Assembly: GCA_030142905.1 (NCBI GenBank)
Contig: JASJOG010000073.1
Coordinates: 186,001 to 250,000 of the forward strand
DNA: 64,000 nt
Origin: Heliopora coerulea
Lineage: Eukaryota; Cnidaria; Anthozoa; Scleralcyonacea; Helioporidae
Direction: 5' to 3'
Shown: one piece after another, positions 1 to 10,257 of the stretch
How the letters are laid out: each line of letters opens with the position of its first letter
Position numbering within the stretch: the first letter of the stretch is position 1
Position numbers and translations under genes: made by a program
The notes under the pieces: generated by a model
Database searches by the model: none
What the model saw: only the letters and a program-made list of their open reading frames with translations
Told to the model about the DNA's origin: nothing

Positions 1-221
1 CTTTAGATTTGGTAGCAGACCCAGAAGGTGTATATTAATTTTGTTTATTTCAGTTGTTTTAGCTTTATTACCCATAATGTTATTTAACACCCTCCAAGTA
101 CCTTTGGGCTACCTAAATTCTTTTTAATTTCTTCTTGATAGTAATGTTTTTTAGTCTTTCTGACCAACTGATTGACTGCATTTCGTTTCTGTCTGAAGAG
201 CAGTCAATCAGCAGGTTAATT

Positions 222-665
222 AGATTTGGTGGCCCTTTTCTTCAATAAATCTCTGGCATACATCTCATGTTTGACTTTTGAATTAATCAAAGAGAATGGT
301 TTGTTTCGAACTCTTTTGGCTCGACATGGAGCATGTTGGTCAAGTATACCTTGCATAGTTAATTTTCATTCTTCCCACACATTGTCAATATTTTTACAAC
401 TTGCTGGAGTTGGCCAGGCAGTATTTTTAATGTCATGTGTAAATTTGGTCTCATTAAAATTTTTGAAGTTTCTAGTTTCAGCATATCTAGGAGATCCTCT
501 AGGAATCCCCAATTTACGTACAGCAAAGATTAGGTTATGGTAACTGGACGAGGTAGTAATAACCCCACAGTGGGCCAGACCTTCCTTATTATTTGTAATA
601 AAATGATCAATTAGTGTTTTGGTTTGTTCAGTGACCCTTGTTGGTTCTTCAATTAGTTGCAACAA
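222..665 (-). pseudogene. LINE endonuclease-region relic
   Basis: On the minus strand this reads as the end of a non-LTR retrotransposon apurinic-type endonuclease domain and the linker toward the reverse transcriptase. Visible cues are EEPTRVT followed by TLIDHFITN, then a V-R-K-L segment, then [11 protein letters not shown], and further on APCRAKRVR and MYARDLL. These are the usual order of landmarks in coral and sea anemone LINE proteins. The reading frame breaks between blocks and there is no intact reverse transcriptase in the window, so this is a dead fragment. The family name is not assigned. Confidence 0.65.
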
Positions 666-667
666 TT

Positions 668-854
668 GGTAGTTGTTTAATAGATAGATGTATAGATAGA
701 TAGACAGACAGACAGACAGATAGATAGATAGATAGATAGATAGATTGATAGATAGATTGATAGATTGATAGATCGATAGATAGATAGATAAACAGATAAA
801 CAGATAAACAGATAAACAGATAAATAGATAGATAGCTCGATCGATCGATCGATC

Positions 855-901
<47 letters not shown>

Positions 902-943
902 CGATAGATAGATAGATAAACAGATAAACAGATAAACAGATAA

Positions 944-1012
<69 letters not shown>

Positions 1013-1015
1013 CAG
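668..1015. repeat. GATA/GACA microsatellite
   Basis: Long tetranucleotide tract of GATA units with short GACA, GATT, GATC and AACA variants. It directly abuts the LINE relic on the left. It is not coding. Confidence 0.95.
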
Positions 1016-2378
1016 ATAATTTTATTTCAACACTGTGGTTCTATCAGATTTAAGAATTACAAAGTATTTCTAAGCCTGTTCTTCCTAGAAGCCGTGTATA
1101 TACTAACAAAATATATTTACATTTTTTTTAAATTTTAATTTTAAAACTGGCTGTAATTATTTATAATTAATATATTTACAAAATATTTACAAAATGTGTA
1201 GGTAATTGTGAGATCTATAAGTTGTCAGCGAAGAAATCATGTGTTTTTATCTTGTGTTTAAATATTAAAAGATTGGTCTCTTCTTTGAGAGAGTTTGGTA
1301 AAGAGTTCCAGAGTAATGGACCAGAAACAGTGAAACTTCTTTTATAGCATTCAGTTCAATGACCGCGGCAAGTATGAATTGATTGCGTCGCTTGTTACTG
1401 GTCAGTCCACCTTCAGCATCAGAAAGTATTAAAGTCCTCCTTGAACGTAAAAATCTGTGAATCCCACTCCAGCTCACCCAGTGTGACAAGACTCGTCTTG
1501 TGAAAGAATTTTATTTATAAAAATAAAGACAATTTCATACGTGAACCGTGAACGGCCACTCAGCAAGAATCCCGCTCCTGGACTGCACGGCGGAGTCTCA
1601 GAAAACCTCACACAAAGTTTCTTTCAACGATTTCTCCCTAATTTCTTCCGGTCGTTCTTCTTCTAACTTCGAAGTACTTATCCGAGAAAGTTTATTGATC
1701 TATTAGTTTAAACTAACTCTCAATGAAAACATTTCTTCAATCCCTCTCTCTTAGTTCTGATTTGTCTCTCCACAGGATTTCTGATAACGCCTTCCATCTT
1801 GTCACATTTTCTATTGGTTCGCCGTTTAATTAATTATTCACTATGTAATTTAAACTCAAAGTCATATGTATATATATGTATATATAGATAGATGTTAACA
1901 CCTGTAACCTTCTCTGAAGATGTTTCACGTCGGCAACAAAACTTTAGTAAATATGTTTTAAAATGTTCGCAAGTTGTTTTCTTAATCATGGGATTGCAAT
2001 TAAAAATCCTCAGCTGGGCATTAATCATTATTTTACGAGTACGTTTTCCGTCCGGAAAATTCATAGCCAACATCATAACAACCGTGTTTTGACACAATTT
2101 CTTGTTTAGATCGTAAACAGAGTGTGCGACTAAGAAAACGAAAATACTTTGCGAAAAAAAAGTTACATGGTATTCAATATTTCTATATATTAGACGAAGC
2201 TGAGATTAAAAAAGAAGCGTTATTAAAAAAATAAGTCAAGTCAACCGATTGATATCAGATCACTTGCGCAGGGGACTTAAACTACCCACACAAATTTAAA
2301 TTCTAATGTTAACTACAAGTTTCGTTGTTTCAAAAACCCTCAAAAATACCTGCAACAACGATCAGAACATTACAAGGA
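1016..2378. other. AT-rich stretch, no gene seen
   Basis: No exon or RNA gene is recognised. A block at 1345-1425 is a diverged copy of 19465-19545, with the shared string ACTGGTCAGTCCACCTTCAG. The right part would be the upstream region of the first signal exon. No convincing core promoter could be picked by eye. Confidence 0.5.
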
Positions 2379-2442
2379 ATGACTCCGTCGTTAATTTGTG
2401 CAATTGTGCTGGCGTGGTTTCTTAACGTCGTAGTTCGTTCAG
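2379..2442 (+). CDS. Signal-peptide first exon (version 1), gene 1
   Basis: An ATG opens a 64-nt coding segment for MTPSLICAIVLAWFLNVVVR followed by S and one base of the next codon. It ends at a clean donor, CAG|GTGAGT. The hydrophobic core LICAIVLAWFLNVVV is typical of a signal peptide. The length (64 nt) and exit phase (phase 1) are identical to the three MGSLLQ-type exons at 4803, 43272 and 47918, although the peptide sequence differs. Joined to the lectin exon at 22028 it gives ...RS-D-NLNC in frame. It could be the first exon of gene 1 or an alternative first exon. The 19.6-kb first intron is inferred and needs transcript evidence. Confidence 0.6.
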
Positions 2443-2539
2443 GTGAGTTGTAATTTCAATATTCTCACTTTTGTATCGTTAGCTATAAAGTATGAAGACA
2501 CAAATCTTGAAAAAGATCTTGTTTACATGAGCTTTTGCG

Positions 2540-2990
2540 GTGATGTGCAAAGTATGATACCAGAAACTTAAAGTTAAAATGGAGATGTGATAGGATTCTC
2601 ACATCTCTAAAGGACTATTCTTTATTATCAACTATTTGTTTTAAAATTTTATCGATGTGAGAAATCCGTCGAATGCACTCTGTGTGCTCAAGGTGGCCTT
2701 TTGTGCTCTACTCACTGGACCATTTGAAACTGTTATGAGTTCATATCTCCATAAGTCAAGTTCCTCTCCAAATTCAACGTGACCTAGGATGATTTGCCAT
2801 TACATTTGCATGTAAAGGGAGTAATATTATCTAATACAAACTGAGTTCAGAAAACGTCTCTTTCAAAACTATTGATTATATTTTACCACATTGTACATTA
2901 CTTGAAAGTCTTGCCCACGGTTACATAACGCAAGCAAGATAAAATATCGATAAAAAATTTAGTTAAAATGACAAAGGTTGCACAAAGCAA
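2540..2990. repeat. Dispersed duplicate of 19550-20005
   Basis: This block and 19550-20005 align over their whole length with scattered substitutions, for example ACTCACTGGA followed by GAAACTGTTATGAG in both. It lies in the first intron just after the signal exon. The distant copy has no signal exon in front of it. No coding potential is recognised. Confidence 0.75.
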
Positions 2991-3345
2991 TGATTATTTG
3001 GAAGTAAACTCAAAATACTTAGGTCGTTGGCTAACTCCAATGTATTACTGGAAACGGATATATGAAACGTCATGTCGTTTGTCTTGGAATTGTCCTTATA
3101 TAGTTGTAATTCTAGAAATATATCTGGGTGAAGCCCAGATATATGTGTAGAGTAACTGTGAAGGTTAAGAGCTGGTTAAAAAATACATGAAACACTATAG
3201 TGGGTGTCGCTTAATATATCGATTACACATAAATATGCATTATTATTACATATACGTATAACTGGTTTGACGCTCCATGCATTATAAAGCGCTGTTCACA
3301 CATGCGATTTGGTGCCGTGCCATTGACATGTTCTGTTTTTGTTTA
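2955..3345. repeat. Dispersed repeat with copies at 17470 and 18180
   Basis: Shares GGTTGCACAAAG, TTCTAGAAATATATCTGGGT and TTTGACGCTCCATG followed by ATTATAAAGCG with 17470-17815. Its right half also matches 18180-18530. It contains a short reading frame that is also partly preserved at 17470, but this looks like repeat sequence rather than an exon. Confidence 0.65.
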
Positions 3346-3769
3346 ACTACGTCGGCCGGTTATGGTTTTTAGATTATGTTTTGCCCGATATTTTTCCAAC
3401 TGTCCTCTAGTATTGGTTTTTGGTCAAAACTGCGAAGAGAGCTTGATTGTACCAAGTTGTACAGTTTCATGTGGTGAACTCAAGCCGAAACCACAAATAT
3501 TTAACTTTGATAGTAATGCCGCTCTGATATCGATTTGATCAAGCGCAGTTCCAGATCCAATATCATGCGTTTTGCCTGTCATCGCGATGAATGTATTGAA
3601 CTTGGTGAGCCTCGAGGAGATAGTGGAACGAGTCATTAGCAGAAATCTTGCCTGGAATAATTGGATGAACTAGGATGACAATCGCGCAACAAAAAATACC
3701 ACATAAATCAGAGCTTTAAAGCACCTAATGTACGCGTTAATGCTATTTCTGACACAAGAAAACAACTCA
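3346..3769. other. No gene seen
   Basis: A 70-codon minus-strand open frame lies here but matches nothing recognisable. No repeats were identified beyond the adjoining blocks. Confidence 0.4.
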
Positions 3770-4354
3770 CTCTTATTGAAACCTCCCCATAACGGCCACC
3801 TCTCTACAGCGGCAACGACCAGCAAAATATGATCCGATCTAAAACATAATCTCTCCACAACGGTCAGTTAATCACTGTTATCTCAGCAGAAGGTCACAAG
3901 AATTCATTTCAACTTGATCTTTGTCGCGCCTCAGACACCTGAGCAATCGCTAGAACAGCCTATTGTTTTGTACCAAACTTGTTCAGTACATTGCACTCAC
4001 TGTATTTTGTTTTGTATCCAAAAATAAACAATGACAAGAGTCGTATGCTCTGAAAAGGAGAAAAAGCGGCGCGTGCTTTTACTGTATTTATATTATCTTT
4101 TCTATTGATAGTCAAATTTGTAAAGCATTTGAATCTTTTAAACTTGTTAAGTGAAATTTTCCACATATCCATATTAAATACGCGTTATTAGTCTTATTTA
4201 TCGATAGAAATATATATATTGCTTAGATTTAAAAGTTATAAATATAACAAATTCTGCAGTGGCAAATTGCACCCTTACCTCTCAGCAACGGCGACCTGTC
4301 CTCAATAGCTACTAACGTCTGTCCCAAGGTGGCTGTTGTAGAGAGGTTCGACTG
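3770..4354. mobile_element. Tigger/pogo-like non-autonomous element, left end lost
   Basis: Diverged copy of the complete element at 41427-42438. The right terminal repeat is intact (GGTGGCTGTTGTAGAG then GTTCGACTG, followed by TA). Internal CATAACGGCCACCTCTCTAC blocks are present, but the left terminal repeat cannot be found. The flanking DNA on the right matches that of the second copy, so both were inherited with the segmental duplication rather than inserted independently. Confidence 0.65.
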
Positions 4355-4802
4355 TATTTTAAGGAAACCATTAAAATATTGTCAAAATAAGTTGAGGGGG
4401 TGAACAGTAATACTTCAATTCAGAGATAGGGTTATTTTACCTCTCGAGACAACTTTATTTTCTCGACGTCAAGGCTTACCCTGTCACGCAAAGTGGGTGA
4501 CCTTACTGCAAGAGTAACCCTACTAACCGAGGCGAACGAAGAAAAGTTCAAATAATATTATTGTGAATCTAGGTCTTGGTAGAGTGAAGGAGGGGGTAAC
4601 CTTTTTACCTGAACCCATTGCCTAAAGCCTGGCACAACAACCAAAATGTTTCTACAAGAAACAACTTTAATTACACAACGGAAGTTAAGTCAAAACAGCG
4701 TCAAACACTTCAGTCGATATTAGACTGCTGAATACTTCAACTGATATTGGACTTCCCTTGGATTGAACAAAAGTTCAATTTCCCTGAAATAACGCCAAGG
4801 AA

Positions 4803-4866
4803 ATGGGCTCGCTTTTACAGAGGGGACTTGCTTTGGTTGTCGTTGTTGAAGTCGTCGCACAGTCGG
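4803..4866 (+). CDS. Signal-peptide first exon (version 2), unit A
   Basis: The 64-nt exon encodes MGSLLQRGLALVVVVEVVAQ then S, and ends at the donor TCGG|GTGAGT in phase 1. The start context GAAATGG is favourable. The core LALVVVVEVVA is hydrophobic with an interrupting Glu, which is unusual for a signal peptide. It is nearly identical to exons at 43272 and 47918 in unit B, with differences at only a few residues. It may be an alternative first exon of gene 1 or the first exon of a further gene copy whose body is missing. Joining to 22028 keeps frame. Confidence 0.6.
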
Positions 4867-6219
4867 GTGAGTCTCATACAATTTCATTATTCTTACTTTC
4901 GTATTGCAAACAATTGAAGAGAAAATATCGCATAACATTCCTGTCTCTTTTACCTTTGTCATGTCGCCTTAAGTATATTGTTTATTTTATTGAAACTTAT
5001 GATATAAATCATGCACAAACATTGCCACATGTATCTTAGTTTCCGTGTGCCATGAACTGTCAGGAATTCAGATGGAAGACTGAATGTTTGAAACGACTCT
5101 AACGCTGGTTACATGTTCGATACTGATGAAAGAAGATAAACACTTGTTTGTTACAGTTCGAACAATATGAGCGGAACGAACGCAGAATGTATTTCACTTC
5201 AGGAACTCAAAGCCAGTCTTTGATGTCAATGAACTGCAGGTGTTATGAAAGATGAAAAAATTCTATGCAAGTACAATTGCACTGGAGATTTATTTCGGTA
5301 ATATTCAACAGTGTACAGTTGACAAGGACAGAAGTATATAATAGTGCAATTGCTTTCAATCTCCTGCTATTTTCTACAAACAATATTCGCACATCGACTT
5401 GACCAATCCACAATCATTTTCCTCTTTCTTGATTAAATAGCTTACTTTCTAAGGTGAAGGTAACTAGCCAATTCAGTTTATGGCTGAGAAAAAGCCATGA
5501 TTCGGCCACAGCATAACAAGAACAATTGAAAATTTTTTTATTAATGAAGTGCAAGTCGTTATATTTACATTTAAAATCGTCAGTTCTGTTTTAAAACGAT
5601 TTGGACAGAATAAATTACAAATGGATTACAAATGCTGAAAATACTGCTAGTGACATAACGACATTAGGACGTGAACATTACAATACCGAAAGATCAGATT
5701 TTACCTCATGTCTTTAATTTCATATTGTCATGTTATTTTACTTTCATTATGTTGCATGGTTTATACTATCTACATATCGATAAAAACTGAGTGCCTTTTG
5801 ATTTCGCCTGGCCCCGTTACCTCGTTATTTTCATTAGTGTAAACCAGGCTTAACAGATTTATTCTCACAATTAAAACAATGAATGCTTGGATCAAGACCT
5901 AATATCAGGTGCTTACTTGTCGTACTTCGTGCGGTTTTCTACTTACACTTCTCACTCACTTCGCCTTAAAGTAAGATTTTTCATTACATGGCGAAACAGA
6001 CCGTTCTCACTGCAGGTTACAGGTCGAACAGCAACACTACGGACTGCTCGTGACTGAAAACTTTTTTGATATTTTGTCATTAAACAATTGAAGATTTGTA
6101 GGTTATCTCAAAATTGAATACAAACGTATAGGAGGTACTATTATAAAGATTTACTTATTTGAGATTACTGTTTGTAGATAGATATACAAGATATATGAGA
6201 GATATAAGACATAAGACTT
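4867..6219. other. First-intron DNA duplicated at 43336 and 47982
   Basis: No gene is seen. The DNA matches 47982-49300 throughout and 43336-43985 over the first part. The segment 5810-5865 resembles the ACCAGGC-ended terminal sequence of the MITE at 16393. Confidence 0.6.
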
Positions 6220-6650
6220 TTATGACGAAGATGAAACGAATTACGAAATCGACAAAGAGAACATGAACGAGTTCTACAATTTTACTGCAGACCACAAACC
6301 GGAAAATATAAAACCAAAAGACAAAATACGACGATCAAACCTGGTAAAACTTTTGTGGAAAGAAGAATGAGCTGGGAGAAATAAATGACGTAGCTTTTCC
6401 GTGGTTAAATCTTCTGCTTATGTTTATTTTCAATGAAATAAAAAAGAAAAATGGCGAAGCTTATAAACCCGCAACCATAACGGCTTGACAACCAAGTATT
6501 CACAGGCACCTCCAAAGGGTTCAATGGCAAATTTTGGTGAATGAAGACAAGTTTAAACTTTCTCGATGTGTTTTAGAGTAGGGAAGAAAGCAATTGCTGG
6601 TCGAATATCGAAAAGGAGATAGGGAAGAACGACGTCGGGAAGCTAGTTTC
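6220..6650 (+). pseudogene. Crypton tyrosine-recombinase relic 1
   Basis: Reading across several stops and frame changes gives NGEAYKPATITA, then SIHRHLQR, then NEDKFKLSR, VLE and RKQLLVEYRKGDR. This order matches the N-terminal part of the DUF3504/Crypton-type tyrosine recombinases found in cnidarian Cryptons. An acidic stretch, DEDETNYEIDKENMNEF, lies upstream. The catalytic C-terminal part (Arg...His-x-x-Arg...Tyr) is not present here. Three related relics occur at 10258, 49308 and 53805. It is clearly inactive. Confidence 0.6.
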
Positions 6651-7085
6651 GAAAGCTGCTCAAAACAAAGGAAGATTAAGGGACCATTCTGATTTCAAAA
6701 CGTCTTTTTCAAAGCTTCTAGATTTGGACATACCTGTGAATTATATAGCACAGTTAAGTGCGTGGTTAACAGAACATGAAAAGACTCGATTCATAGAAAT
6801 CAGCATCCATTCAACATCAGCGAAGAATGTCGTAAAGAATGAGTTGCTCCGCAAATGTCCAGCAAACAAGTCTCCCAATTTTGCGCTCGCCATAGTTAAG
6901 TGTGCGGAATCCACGGATATATACCTAAATACAAACATTGATACGCACTGCTGAATTTCTCACCCTAGTCACCACACGTGCAAATGGACTCCACGCAGGT
7001 CGAGATTATTACCCTCGTCTGTTCGGGCTTCCAGCCCTCGCATGACGCTCTGCGCGGTGGGCGAGGGGGCATAGACACTGGTAAT
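6651..7085. other. Unit-A-specific stretch, no gene seen
   Basis: This segment occupies the position where unit B carries the trefoil-like exon (49495-50070). No exon is seen here. A 76-codon open frame (6724-6954) is unrecognised. The rest contains a GC-richer patch around 7010-7075. Confidence 0.5.
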
Positions 7086-7099
7086 TTACGCAAAAGTCA

Positions 7100-7365
7100 T
7101 TAATGCTACGACCAGTTGACTGACTGCGACAACGTTCGCCAAATAAACTGACACACGATATCACGACCATAAACTTTCTCGAAAAAACTGCTGCCGATGT
7201 CGAGGCAATATATCTGAAACCGTGCCATGAAATTCTACCAAGGTACTTATATTTCCGATATTTTTACATATCAACTCGTAAAACTAAGTTGATTTAAGCG
7301 AGTTTCGAACTCTTGCCTTGAGGTTTCTGGACCGCTACTGGTTGAGCTAACGAGTCAGTTGGGAA
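7100..7365 (-). mobile_element. tRNA-headed SINE copy
   Basis: The minus strand at about 7362-7295 reads GTTAGCTCAACCAGTAG (box A-like) and, 35 bases on, AGAGTTCGAAACTC (box B-like). The flanking arms do not pair as a tRNA acceptor stem, so this is a tRNA-derived SINE head rather than a tRNA gene. The paralogue is at 50085-50345. Confidence 0.6.
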
Positions 7366-7859
7366 CTGTATACCTGTTTAATGAAGACTGATACAGCACA
7401 AAAAATTCAAGAATTCATTCAGCATTTTTTTTCCAGTCATTTGTGATACTTGAAATACAGAAAAAAGGCCAAGTTCGACTGTCCTCCAGTTTTAAGGATT
7501 TTTTTTGCTCTTTATTCTTACATAATTGCAAGAGATTCTCGCGACAACTTAACGCTCACGGTTTATGATATATACCTTGGTCTATTATAGTTTTTGTATT
7601 GCGGATTAAACGTTTTTCATGGCAGTTACGTCCCAGTGTGATTTGAAAGGAATTTTCGAAAACAAAAAGGAATTTGCATATTTTCAAAGGAATCATAACA
7701 GCATATCAGAATTATTCTTAGGGTAACATGAAGACAAAATTTCATGATTAACCAAGTCTGCGAAGCTGCTTGAAGGATTGAGTTGACTTGTGTAGTTGTA
7801 CGAAATTCGAATTCTTATCTTCGGCTTTTCGAACAGAATGCTTGGTTGATTGATTGATA

Positions 7860-8090
7860 AGTGCACATGAGATTCTCACGACAACCTAATGATTATCCAC
7901 GAGGATGTCCAGTGTTTCGATTCTATTTCAGGATCATCTTCTTGGTGATATAACGCAACAACGTTCCTGATTTACCTACACATTGAAAGTCAAATTGGGA
8001 AAAATTGATTTCACTTGAGCGGGATTCGAACTCGCATCTTCGCATCTCTGTAGTCTACCAGTTGAGCTACAGAAGCAATTTAGAACAATA
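7860..8090 (-). mobile_element. tRNA-headed SINE copy
   Basis: The minus strand at about 8080-8015 reads TGTAGCTCAACTGGTAGA (box A) and CGAGTTCGAATCCCGC (box B). The acceptor arms fail to pair, so a functional tRNA is unlikely. The body resembles the SINE at 7100. The paralogue is at 50870-51060. Confidence 0.65.
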
Positions 8091-9177
8091 TACTCCTTTA
8101 TGAACAATGAAATTTCCACCAAAAGTTTACTGAAGCTTGCGCCTGTGTTCCACGTTCAGTCTCAATGTTTTATAAAAGAAATGAGTAACGTTAATGAATG
8201 TTTGTGTGCGTTTAGATTTGTCTCTGACTGGCAGTTGATGATTTTGGAAGTATTGTTAATTTAATCAATAAACTATTAAAATTAGCATCTTTTGACATGT
8301 CGTTATTTCATAAAAAACCCCCAAAAAAACCTACAAAATGGATTTCCGTACTTGGATACTTTGATCTATGAAAACACTTGTGATGTGGCTCGACTTTCGA
8401 AAAGCTAAAACTAGCGGCTGAAATCTTTTTATACACTTTTCGCAAGTCACGCAACATTCCGCAAGTTTAGATCACAGTATACGAGCACGGGAAATGGACT
8501 TTTCAATTCTTAATGAATCCTTTCCCAACAAGATGTCTTACTTCGAGGAGTGAAATTGTGTGGCGTTAACAAGAGTATAATAATGTAAAACTGATATTGA
8601 TGTCTAATAGTTCAGAATCCATCATATATTCGCCCACGAGAGATTTCATGCCTATCCCCAGAGCTGATAATCAAGGATGACTCTGAAATCGAATCGAAAC
8701 ACTGCAAAAAAACTATAAAACGCCTCCAGAAATTCTAATTGACCACAGGAAAAAGGTCGGTGCTCTCAAGGGTTCGACTGCTTGTGTAAAAAGGAATTAT
8801 CCCAACCAAGATAATCTCTAACCCATCCCCCCCACAAAAAATAACACCAAAGGTGAATCATATTTTGACTTAACAAAACAAAAGAAAAATATAACATTTT
8901 TGACTGGCCAAGAGCTGTAGAATTTACTTCTGATACAAGTACAAAAGGTTGAAATACCTCTAGTTTACTCACTGTTTTGGTTTGTTTTGAGAATTGTTTG
9001 TCGAATCATTTGACTTGTTGAGTTATTTATACCATTAAATGTGGTATAAATGATGCAAACGAAATGTGCGCTCGCAGACACAGTTCGCATTAATGATAAT
9101 TGAATTGTAATTTTTGACCTAGTTTCTGCTTTTGTACTATCATCAAGAAATCGTATGGTTTCAGTTCTCGTGCAGCT
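8091..9177. other. No gene seen
   Basis: Duplicated intronic or intergenic DNA matching 51060-52165. No exon, RNA gene or element boundary was recognised. Confidence 0.5.
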
Positions 9178-9235
9178 CAGAATTAATTAAAATTAATTAA
9201 TTAAAATTAATTATAATTAATTAATTCAAACTCGT
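9178..9235. repeat. AATTAATT simple repeat (short allele)
   Basis: About 55 bp of AATTAATT units at the same position as the roughly 270-bp array at 52170-52440 in unit B. Confidence 0.9.
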
Positions 9236-9339
9236 GAGTTTTCAAATAGCTCAAATTGCACTCGAAACCATATGATATACTTACGTACCAACTGTCGAAC
9301 TGGTGCCATGCGATAAATTGGATAGCATTCCTTTAACTT

Positions 9340-9535
9340 CTGAATTGTCATAAGGTTTGCTTATTACAAAATGGATAACTATACATGCTAAAATGTTTCA
9401 TAATGAAATTAATTAAATATTCATAATAATAATATAATAATAAATCAGGATAATAAATTAATGAAATTTCATAATGAAATTTTGAAACTTTTCAACCTGT
9501 ATAGTTATCCAACTTCTGAATTATTGATCAATTAA
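9340..9535. mobile_element. Small foldback element
   Basis: TGGATAACTATACA at about 9371 is inverted at about 9498 (TGTATAGTTATCCA), and the outer CTTCTGAATT and inner TTTCATAATGAAATT blocks are also symmetric. A copy is in unit B at about 52545-52735. Likely a MITE; class unknown. Confidence 0.5.
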
Positions 9536-10257
9536 TCATGAACAAGTTAAAACATATACATGTTGTTTACATAAAACGTATTAACATCTAGATCTGGATT
9601 GAATTTATCTTTTTTTGTAAATTTGCCTTTCGTCTTGCTGCCGAGAAGCTCACGCTTTTTCACGAGAATCCGAGTGAGATTGATAATTTTTCAAAATTGT
9701 CAAAAAGAGAAATTGTCCTTACAATAACTTCAAGAGTGAATACAATAAAAAAACCCACGAGTAATTTGGCCACAAATTAACAACAATCCAAACAGGAAAT
9801 TGTTTTATATTTCAATTTTTTATCACGATATTTACGTCTTAAATTTTAGTTCTAATTTATTAAAACAAAACCTTCGGGGTGAATAACCTTTAACGGTTTA
9901 ACAAATGCTAAGAGATCCATCCTTACAATTAACTTATTAAATAATGAATGATGGTGTCAAGATCCTCCATTAGTTGCCCGCTCATGATATTTTCTGTCGT
10001 TTTCCAATGAAACTTCTAACTCATTATGCCTTAAAGAAAGATTTTTTATTACTACATCACCAGATTTTCCGTATTAAATGTGGAGCATTCTCATACGTTA
10101 TCAGTCGGATACCAGCATTAGGGACAGCTCATGAATTAATACTTTTTAATATTGTTTTTGACTAAAAAAATTGATGAATTCTACATTATCTCAAAGTTGA
10201 TTACAAACGTCTACGATGTTCTGTGATAAAAATTTTTGTTAAGTATTCATCCGGAGG

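Noticed and set aside
6724..6954. Unit-A replacement of the trefoil exon
   Set aside because: The open frame has no cysteines or repeats like the trefoil exon and no recognisable splice sites in phase 1.
8005..8090. Possible tRNA gene on the minus strand
   Set aside because: Boxes A and B are good but the acceptor stem does not pair, and related copies recur as SINEs. The same reasoning applies at 7300, 22545, 29395, 50280, 50990 and 61740.
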